Positions 58,001 through 64,000 of a stretch of 64,000 nt of DNA are shown piece after piece. The notes beneath the pieces were generated by a model that saw only the letters and a list, made by a program, of their open reading frames with translations, had not been told where the DNA came from and made no database searches. Both the position numbers and the translations under genes were made by a program. The stretch is from contig CM063263.1 in assembly GCA_032158295.1 (NCBI GenBank), positions 10,798,974 through 10,862,973 on the forward strand. The letters are read 5' to 3'. Origin of the DNA: Pycnopodia helianthoides (taxonomy: Eukaryota > Echinodermata > Asteroidea > Forcipulatida > Asteriidae). Each line of letters starts with the position of its first letter. Within the stretch, counting starts at the first letter, position 1.

Positions 58001-59201
58001 CTCTATATGAAAACTAGTTACAATGAAAACTGGTTAGCTAAAACCAACTTGCATGTTTTCAGGCTGGGATGTGTTTCATCCAAGATTTGACCACCATGAT
58101 GAACACCTTGTTTTTGTTGTAACAAAAACTTATTTCTAGTTATTATTATTATTATTATCCTCAAATTGTTGGTTTGTTTTTACCCACGATAAAAAACTCT
58201 TACCTTTTGACACTTGAAACCAGGTCAATGTGCGGACATTGCGAGGTCTCACAGGGAGATGTCAACACCTTCAGAAGCTGAGTTTGTCTTGGTGCGGTGA
58301 CTGGGAAGCACTTACTTCGGAACCATTCTCAAGGTACACTGTTACTCGGCCCTGAGCAAGTTCTCCTAGTTATAAGATGATATGTAACCACGGCTCCAAA
58401 TTTAAACAAGACTGCATGTCCGAAAGGCCAGTGATTTTAGCATTAGGCCAGTAAACACACGATTGGACAGGTCCATCGGCCTTCTGTTTATTATTTGGGC
58501 AAGTGCTCCTAGTTAAGATGGTATGTAACCACGGCTTCAAATTTAAACAAGACTGCATGTCCGAAAGGCCAGTGATTTTAGCATTAGGCCAGTAAACTCA
58601 TGGTTGGACAGGTCCATCGGCCTTCTGTTTAACATTTGCGCCTGCAATAAGGGAATAAAAGAGTGGCGACAAGTTCTTCAACAGCTGTTTAAAACCGGCA
58701 GGGTCGTGGCCGTGCAATAAAAAACCTTCGCCTTCGACTCGATTATTTATCGTACAGCCATGACCCTGTAAGGTTTAAACTTGCGTTTTAAGACGGAGTC
58801 ACCACTCTCTCATTCCCATTCATCAATACCTTTTCCCTTGAAAACATCCAAAAGCCTTTAGAGGGTTGAGAATGAATCTGACAGTTTAGCCTCAGCTCGC
58901 CCTCGACTCTGCGTTGAATGGCTCTCCATGTTGAGCGCTAAGTAGCTTCTGGCGCAAGTTTCGAACTTTTTAAGGGAACCCTTGCCCATCCCACCCCCCC
59001 CCCACCCCCCTATGAAAGCATCTGTTTGCCCCACTGCATGTGTAATGATGGCCCTTCAAACAGAATGAGTAAAGTCGTTCCTCTTCGTTCAGATTTATTT
59101 CAGATTGCGGGGTTGAGCTGGTATGTCTGAGATTATCAGCTTGTGTTTTCCTAACAGCAAAGAATATCAAGTCATAGCATCAACATGCCAAAAGTTACAA
59201 G
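52081..59201 (+). CDS. FBXL4: FBXL4, exons for N-terminal domain, F-box and first LRR (3' partial)
   Basis: Homologue of F-box/LRR protein 4, the SCF ubiquitin-ligase receptor that restrains mitophagy at mitochondria through BNIP3/NIX turnover in vertebrates. Exons: 52081-52287, 53634-53730, 55283-55418, 56105-56194, 56535-56635, 57300-57421, 57713-57853, 58224-58333, 59158-59201, all GT-AG and in phase. Order: FAEEVVHFSSQYG and NLAGPSTIYPSYED; RTYGSWW; VRIYETYHPGAVVEIFAC; the galactose-binding-like fold through YYTELDAVELVG; NGYFDLLP leading into the F-box (ELIQLIFGDLELPDLCKVAA); then LRR-like HLQKLSLSWC and IASTCQKLQ. 349 codons are visible; human FBXL4 has 621 residues, so about 250-300 residues of LRRs are missing. 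The start is uncertain: ATG 52081 follows an in-frame stop at 52075, ATG 52135 is another choice, and neither gives an obvious mitochondrial presequence, so an upstream exon is possible. Confidence 0.92.
52346..52415 (-). repeat. second copy of the histone stem-loop repeat
   Basis: On the minus strand it reads GACCACACCAGCTCTTTTC, then AAAGCCAACACTCC and GGTTGTACCCACAAGTT, parallel to 35488-35560. The stem here has two substitutions (AGCTCT/AAAGCC) and would pair poorly. Confidence 0.7.
52668..53064 (+). mobile_element. MITE family 2 copy
   Basis: AAAGGAACATTACAGAATTG at the left, CCAATTCTGTAATGTTCCTT at the right; TTAA on the right side only, CTGA on the left. FBXL4 intron 1. Confidence 0.9.
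53220..53350 (+). repeat. tRNA-like head of SINE family C
   Basis: GGCATGGGTGGCTAGTGCTT, CTCACCTCTGACCAATGTGG and CCTGGTTTGATTCCAGG have A- and B-box character and match the 21505 copy. It lacks the tail seen at 54170. Confidence 0.7.
53514..53588 (-). repeat. tRNA-like sequence, minus strand
   Basis: On the minus strand: TCACCGTGGTAAAGTGGTTA, GACTTGCAATCACAAGG (anticodon-arm-like, TGCAA) and GGTTTGAATCCTGCCC. A- and B-boxes are recognisable but the acceptor stem does not pair well, so it is a tRNA-derived SINE or pseudo-tRNA. Confidence 0.55.
53870..54305 (+). repeat. SINE family C body and tail
   Basis: GGACCCCTGTTCGAACAGGC, GGATTTTCCTCCCACCTCTC, then GAACACGTTGTAGCCGCGTC, CAGCTTCTCAGCTGCG and an ATTATTATTGTT end. 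The tail matches 21720-21795. The pieces 57900-58010 and 59375-59650 share the GGACCTCGGTTCGAATCCC/GTGGATTG body. Confidence 0.65.
54330..54690 (+). repeat. MITE-1-related repeat
   Basis: AACTTACTTGGTGTGAAGCA, AGTAATATGGTTTGGATAGC, GCGGCCAGAGATGCGATTGG, TTTATTGTATCTTTCTTTA; matches 11630-12012. Confidence 0.7.
54782..55202 (+). repeat. SINE family A, complete copy
   Basis: Full-length 5' tRNA-like head GGCGTGTCGTGGCCGAGCGG (A-box) with GGGTTCGAGTCCCAGTCGTG (B-box), a 300-bp body with GCTTCGTCCTGCGGATGGGA and GTGCACTTATCGCAAAGAGA, and the tail GAGCGCTATATAAGAAGCC ending in ATTATT. The long variable arm is that of a Leu/Ser-type tRNA. It is the reference copy for the fragments at 291, 5110, 16304, 20123 and 30212. 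Confidence 0.9.
55419..56104 (+). other. intron 3 of FBXL4
   Basis: It contains the MITE family 2 copy at 55561-55951 and little else. Confidence 0.75.
55561..55951 (+). mobile_element. MITE family 2 copy
   Basis: AAAGGAACATTACAGAATCG to ATTCTGTAATGTTCCTTTAA; TTAA on the right, TTGA on the left. FBXL4 intron 3. Confidence 0.9.
56195..56534 (+). other. intron 4 of FBXL4
   Basis: No element recognised; ends in a T-rich tract with ttttgtag acceptor. Confidence 0.75.
56636..57299 (+). other. intron 5 of FBXL4
   Basis: It contains the fold-back element at 57048-57230; the rest is unremarkable. Confidence 0.75.
57048..57230. mobile_element. fold-back element with GAGCAAGTTCGGGT ends
   Basis: GAGCAAGTTCGGGTGTGCGA at the left pairs with TCGCCCACCCGAACTTGCTC at the right, continuing through CTAGAGTGACTAGAC/TCTAGTTACTCTAG. 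The centre is the perfect hairpin GACCATGC-ACTGGA-GCATGGTC. 183 bp. Confidence 0.9.
57854..58223 (+). other. intron 7 of FBXL4
   Basis: SINE-C-like fragment at 57900-58010 and a TTATTATTATTATTATTA microsatellite at 58140-58158. Confidence 0.65.
58355..58633 (+). repeat. tandem duplication, about 141-bp unit
   Basis: CTCCTAGTTATAAGATGATA and CTCCTAGTTAAGATGGTATG begin the two units; TATGTAACCACGGCT starts at 58381 and 58522, and GGACAGGTCCATCGGCCTTC recurs near both ends. A few substitutions separate the copies. Confidence 0.92.
58646..58820. repeat. inverted-repeat element with AATAAGGGAAT ends
   Basis: AATAAGGGAATAAAAGAGTG at the left pairs imperfectly with CACTCTCTCATTCCCATT at the right. 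An inner arm GGTCGTGGCCGTGCAATAAA/TTTATCGTACAGCCATGACC surrounds CTTCGCCTTCGACTCG. One-arm relics are at 39178 and 57519. Confidence 0.75.
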
Positions 59202-60768
59202 GTAAGCCTCTAAAATATTTACCTATGGTACGGCTACATTGTATCTTGTTTTCAGAGTAACAGTGATTTTTTATTTTTTATTTTTTTGTTTATCTTGGAA
59301 GGGGGGGGACAGGGAATTAATTTGTATTTATATTTCAGTTTTTGTTTTGTTTTTTGGGGGGGACTTTTATTTAGTTTAGGCTGGGTTGGCGTTGTGGTTT
59401 CTTTCTTCCCTTGCCTTCCACCTCTAGGACCTCGGTTCGAATCCCGCGGGGGGGGGGGGGGGCACTATGTGGATTGGGCTTTCAGTCCCTGCCTGATTGC
59501 GTAAGTTTTCCCCTGGAATAATTCTCTAGGACTTTCCTCCCACATCTAAAACTGAAAGTTTAAACGTCCTTCCTTGTCTTCTCTCCAAGCGATCTCAATC
59601 ACTGTACTAGCCAAGAGGCCCCCACGGCAAGGTGTTTTGGCAAAGTAAAGTGATCAAGTTCGAATTTTCCGAGAATTCTTTGGCTTCTCAACCAGAATGA
59701 ATAATTAGATGAATAAGTACTGAACCATACATTAATGTATTATGGAGCTGATGGTGTGGGTTCGAGCGTGTTTCCTTCTTGACTATGCATTGTCTCACCG
59801 CAGCACTCACAAGCAAACAGGGAATACTGGCATTCATCGGGATCCCACGCTCATTTCCTTCCATTTGTTATGAGTGGGTTTAATATAAACTTTACAGACA
59901 GATTGTAATTTTTTGCCAGAGGAGTGTTTACAGTGTTATAAAGTACTATTCATAGTTTATTTTTCTTGTATTTCATTTGACCCCGGGGGATGTCGGGTGG
60001 AGCTGAGAGGGTTGAGCTTTGTGCTTGGGCTAAATTCACCATTGGGGGCTCAAGCAGGTTATAGTGAACAGTTGACTAAAGTCACCATCGGGGCTGAAAG
60101 GGTTTTAAAAGTAGAACACAATTTCCAAAAGTGAGGAAGACAAAATGCAGAAATAGCAAGGCTAGATTTCACCAAGAATTATGCTTAAATTCAAATGTTT
60201 ATTACATGGAACAATCTAATTTCTCAGAGAAATGACACAGGTCTCTACGGTAATAAAACAAATTCATCAAACGACACTTTAAACCAACGTCACATGCGGC
60301 TACTGTCTACATGTACCGCTACAAATTGCACGTAAAAATTCTGGTGTAGACCCATTGCATATGACGTCACACTCTCAAAAAGGAGGAAGATCATTGGACG
60401 ATGGCTGTTCGCTGTGCGTAAAAACGTGCGCGTGACCTCAGCGTACCTGTAGCGTTTCACGTTATGCAAGGGGGAGCTATTGATTTCTTACACAACACAG
60501 AGCGTGCCTCCGAACAATGCGCGTAATTTGGGGTTTCAACTCACTTTTGTGCATGTTTGTATACGATTTTGACACCCAAAATGACACCCAGGATAGACAC
60601 ATGTGAGTATGCTGCGCGTATTGCAAGGGGTCTATTGCGTACGTAAACATAGCATTGCCTGAGATGCACACTACACTGTAACTTACTACACTGTACACAC
60701 AATGTATAACTTGAGGGAACATCGACTCCCAAAATGGTGCAACTGAGATTATTGGAGTTGAACAAAGA
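59202..60768. other. downstream of the last visible FBXL4 exon
   Basis: No further LRR exon was recognised. T- and G-runs (59270-59365), a SINE-C-like body with a G15 run (59375-59650), and otherwise no structure. Confidence 0.5.
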
Positions 60769-60880
60769 AAAATTGACCCAGTCAGTTTCCCTTGTGGTTC
60801 ATTACTTGACATTTAAATTAAAAAAGTCGCGTCCCCTCAAGGTGATCCCGTGTCTGCTGCTTCCCAGGTTGTAGCGTAAA

Positions 60881-61075
60881 CTTGGGTGTGATCCCTGGCT
60901 ACACGGCAGTTAACGGTTGTATGGCTTCTGACTGGCACCCCGGAACAAAGATATTGACAAAATAGGGAGACCGCCAACATAGAGCTAGATAGCTCAGTTG
61001 GTAGAGCGCCGGTACGTTAATCCGGAGGTCGTTGGTTCAAATCCCACTCTAGTCAATTTTTCTTTGTTCAACCCC
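60881..61075 (+). repeat. tRNA-derived SINE, family B (copy 2)
   Basis: Body TCCCTGGCTACACGGCAGTT, then a good tRNA-like part at 60986-61057: A-box TAGCTCAGTTGGTAGAGCG, CCGG...TCCGG anticodon-like arm, B-box GGTTCAAATCCC. Six of seven acceptor positions (AGCTAGA/TCTAGTC) can pair including one G-T. The shared body at 9569 argues for a SINE rather than an isolated tRNA gene. Confidence 0.75.
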
Positions 61076-61127
61076 CATACTATTTGAAATTGACCCAGTC
61101 AGTTTCCCTTGTGGTTCATTATTTGAC

Positions 61128-61904
61128 AACTAAGATTATTGTAATGATGACATCATGTGAATTAGGTCAATAAATGTCTTGTTGTATGTGTTGGTGTTAA
61201 TCAGGCATAGACTCACATCATGTAGCAATAGAACCGTGGATATTAAAAAATTGCAGTTTGTTGGGGTAATTGATTAGAAGTAGAGCTCAAGAATTTTGAC
61301 TACATTTTAGCACTATAAAAGCAGATTATTGTTTGGGTATTTGATTAGAATTATAGCTCAAGAATGTTGACTACGTTTTATTGCCATAAAAGCAGATTAG
61401 GCCTACATTGTATATATTAGATGAGATTCAACATAGGAATGCATCCGTACACCTAAAAGCAAGAGTTTTTTTTATTTTGGTAATAATATTTTCACAATTT
61501 AGATATTTACAAGCACACATTCTATGCCAATGGGAGACTTTTGAACGCTGACATACCAGGTGAAATTCCATTGTTCACATTGCCGAGAACAATGGATTTA
61601 CCTGGTATGTCTGCTGCCACCTAGCGTCCCATTGGAAGTAATTCGACAGTGGGCCACGCACACTTCGCACAGACTGGCTTCAATAAGGAATCTCGGTTGG
61701 TAACCGGTAGTTGTGGGACTGTTATTTTTGTATGTACAGCTAGAGTAAGGGAGTAGAATTACAAAGTTGCATGCTGGAAGGAAGCCAGAAAAAAAGACAA
61801 TAAAAACTCCTGAGCTGGAAGAGCATTGATCTTAATTAACGGCTTCATTTCAGGCATTACTTTGTTCTACAGTGTATATTAAATGGTCAGTAAATATTTA
61901 GAAT
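61128..61904. other. non-coding with a hairpin element
   Basis: TTTGGGTATTTGATTAGAA/GTTGGGGTAATTGATTAGAA direct words at about 61259 and 61331, and the hairpin element at 61527-61635. No gene. Confidence 0.6.
61527..61635. mobile_element. 109-bp inverted-repeat element with CTCF-like motif
   Basis: Nested pairs: CCAATGGGA (61527-61535)/TCCCATTGG (61627-61635), ACATACCAGGT (61551-61561)/ACCTGGTATGT (61600-61610), CCATTGTTC (61568-61576)/GAACAATGG (61587-61595). The right arm carries CTGCCACCTAGCG (61614-61626), the inverse of a CTCF core; the left arm has lost it. Confidence 0.9.
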
Positions 61905-62283
61905 TTAAAGGAACATTACAGAATTGGTAAGGAAAAATATACTTTTGATCACAGATTTACATGAAACTTACACGGTCTAATGATGATGATAGTAGAAAAC
62001 ATCCCTTGAATTATTTCTGTCCGAAATGCCATATTTAGAAATGAATAAACTAATTTTCCGTTTGGAGTTTATCGCTCAGTGAGCGTTTTATTCATTTGTT
62101 GAATCTATATGATTTCATGCAAATGTGTAATCTGTTTTTCGCTGTTTTCTCGTGACCCAGATGGCCGATCGATCTCAAACTTCTACAGGTTTGTCAGTTT
62201 ATGTATATGGTGGATTGCATAAAGTGCTTACACTGCCAGCAACTGTTTTGTTAGCAAAAACCAATTTTGTAATGTTTCTTTAA
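61905..62283 (-). mobile_element. MITE family 2, minus copy
   Basis: TTAA on both sides. CACGGTCTAATGATGATGAT, CGCTCAGTGAGCG and AACCAATTTTGTAATGTTTC in minus order. It is flanked by a 27-bp imperfect direct repeat (AAATGGTCAGTAAATA at 61881 and 62283). Confidence 0.9.
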
Positions 62284-62438
62284 ATGGTCAGTAAATACTT
62301 AAAGTTTAAAATTTGGGGTGGGTGGATGGGTAGTTCAAAACAATGTCGAAATAAAATATCACAACTTTAAACATGGATTACTCTGAAGGGGCCTAATGTT
62401 GTGCATGCCTGGTATTTCCATTGAGGTACTGTTGGAAT

Positions 62439-63906
62439 TCAATATACTCGAACCACGTCATTTCCTCTGTCACAGACGACCACTTCGTTGGCCATTGTGA
62501 TGGCAATACCTGATGGCCAGGTTAGATAGTCGGGCCCCTCTTCCGCCGCACCTAGTGTAGCGAAAGGTTTCCCCCCCGGTGTGAAAAGTTGGACCCGGTG
62601 GTTCATAGGTTCGGAGACGGCCATGAACCCATCGGAGTCGACGGCGATTCCCGACGGGCCTCTCAGCTGTCCAAGTTTAGAGCCCGAAGTCGCGATCGTC
62701 CTCTTGTAGACAAGTGTTTCTCCATCGAATATCTGTAACGAGTGGGGGAGTTGAAATATCAATACACTGTATCTTGTTTGCATTAACTGATAGTTCATCT
62801 GTTGTGAAGAATTCTCCCCACCCCCCCCCCCCTTAAATCCTCAATATCCCGAGATCATGGATGAGATTCGCCAAATGTGATAACTCTTGAAAATGAATTA
62901 GGGGCCTGGGTTCCTCCCCCCCCCCCTTATTCTAGATCCAGAACCACCCCGACAATTCAGGAGGTTTACTATTTCTTTCTCCCATTTTGGTGACCGCTTT
63001 ACTTCTTTCAAGAAACTGTCGAGGCTCAATAAGATTTTGAGAAAATCCTGGCGTCTGAAAAAATCCTGGGAAATCACATGCCTGTGTGATTTCCGGAACA
63101 CAATGGGAGACGTTTTACCATTGTTATTTAATGTTTTCTGCCCCGATCTAGGATAAAAGCCACTCTTGGTAAGGGGGCTACAAGAAGAAAATGTTGAAGA
63201 CGAAAATAACTCGGGGGGGGGGGGGGAGCTGAAGGTAGGAATTAATATTCCTCTAAAAACAGCCTAGATTTTAGGATGGAGGGAAACATGCACCCGGCAA
63301 GGAGTTCCAAAGAGATGCAGTACGTGGAATAAAGCTGTTGGAATGGCTTTGTTCTACATTTCAGTAGAGCGAGAGTGTAATAGGTGAGAAGAAGCAGAAA
63401 GCCTGGTTTCACACTCAAACACCCTGATAAGAGGAACCAGGTCGGACACACTGGTGGCAAATTGACCATGAAAATATCTGTAGAGAAGACAGAGGCTGGC
63501 TATACAGACCTACATGTAGGGTGGGACAGAGGTTGTAACATATCGAGCACCGAATGAACAGTTTACCTGTATTCTATCATTCTTAAAATCAGCCACTGCA
63601 ATTTCACCATCTGGCATCAGCGCGACGTCACTGGGATTGTTGAAGCTCCCGGGTCCTTCCCGCGCTTGCCAAATTTGTCGATTTCCTCCCAGTTTTTATT
63701 TAGTTCGAATACACGCACCAGATGGTTCTTCCTGTCGCAGACGTACAGATGCCCTCTGGGGCTGCACGCCACACCAGCAGGGTCAAATTCCTCTTTATTT
63801 GATACCCTAATCAAATGTACAAGGTTGCCGAGCAGATCCCAGTTCTGGATCTCGTTATGATCCGGGTGACTGATTAATAGGGTACCTCTGGGATCCACAC
63901 ACATCC
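62439..63906 (-). CDS. NHL-repeat protein (TRIM/NHL type), last two exons, one frameshift
   Basis: C-terminal beta-propeller of an NHL-repeat protein, probably a TRIM2/3/32/71-like or related scaffold; the RING/B-box part would lie beyond the window. Exon A: 63906-63567, with GMCVDPRGTLLISHPDHNEI, PAGVACSPRGHLYVCDRKNH and VRVFELNKNWEEIDKFGK. Exon B: 62732-62439, with IFDGETLVYKRTIATSGSK, GPSGIAVDSDGFMAVSEPMN, HRVQLFTPGGKPFATLG, WPSGIAI and CDRGNDVVRVY before TGA. Splice sites: tgatag/GGATG, ATACAG/gtaaac, gttacag/ATATTC. In exon A the frame breaks after GKRGKDPG around 63648-63653, reaching a TGA, while the next frame continues SFNNPSDVALMPDGEIAVAD and FKNDRIQ to the donor; exon A is 340 nt where 341 is needed. 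Four to five NHL repeats are visible. Confidence 0.88.
62733..63566 (-). other. intron between NHL exons
   Basis: C-runs (62819-62832 and 62916-62927) and a G-run (63213-63226). No other element recognised. Confidence 0.7.
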
Positions 63907-64000
63907 CTATCATAAAACAGAAAGATGTTATATTTATTTTATTTTACTTTGGGCTAAAATGAGCCCTAGATGACAAACAAATCATCGTGTCAGTACATAA

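Larger units (their letters stand above)
58334..59157 (+). other. intron 8 of FBXL4
   Basis: It holds the 141-bp tandem duplication (58355-58633) and the inverted-repeat element at 58646-58820, then C-runs (58990-59008). Confidence 0.7.

Noticed and set aside
60986..61057. Possible functional tRNA gene
   Set aside because: The cloverleaf is fair, but position 33 is not clearly T, the terminal acceptor pair mismatches, and the flanking body recurs at 9569, so a SINE B head is the better reading.

Overview
This is a 64 kb window of AT-rich animal nuclear DNA. It has small exons in large introns, GT-AG splice sites, microsatellites, and very many short interspersed and fold-back repeats. The gene content is a pair of kisspeptin/GPR54-type receptors, an intron-rich YajO-like aldo-keto reductase, a C-type lectin with a PAN/apple domain, FBXL4 and an NHL-repeat protein. 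Together with tRNA-derived SINEs and dense MITEs, this points to a marine deuterostome, most likely an echinoderm and by overall look a sea star. The taxon is an inference; no species marker is present.

Layout. 1-5.9 kb: no gene, SINE pieces. 5.9-7.6 kb (+): last two exons of a kisspeptin-type GPCR; its TM1-3 exon was not found upstream. 7.6-16.7 kb: no convincing gene (microsatellite, MITEs, diverged tandem repeat). 16.7-21.4 kb (-): a second kisspeptin-type receptor with all three coding exons, in convergent orientation to the first; its DRY exon lacks one base. 21.5-37.9 kb: repeat-rich desert with two TTAA-flanked MITE families, an inverted array of 22-bp units, two tandem duplications, a fold-back element nested in a MITE, and a repeat carrying a histone-type 3' stem-loop. 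37.9-45.5 kb (+): eight coding exons of the aldo-keto reductase. 47.5-48.2 kb (-): single-exon secreted C-type lectin/PAN protein whose stop codon abuts a MITE. 52.1-59.2 kb (+): nine exons of FBXL4 (N-terminal domain, F-box, start of the LRRs); the remaining LRR exons are not seen. 62.4-63.9 kb (-): the last two exons of an NHL-repeat protein, again with a one-base frameshift.

How the parts relate. The six genes belong to unrelated pathways (neuropeptide signalling, carbonyl reduction, secreted carbohydrate recognition, SCF ubiquitin ligase, NHL scaffold), so no operon-like unit is visible. The strongest local relationship is the convergent receptor pair with identical intron positions. The most unusual layer is the repeat layer: at least eleven different hairpin or fold-back elements, some with clean target-site duplications (AGTTTGATT, CTG, TTAA). 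Several lie inside introns only about 36-39 bp from 5' splice sites. I saw no rRNA, CRISPR array or bacterial-type feature, and no complete transposase or reverse transcriptase.
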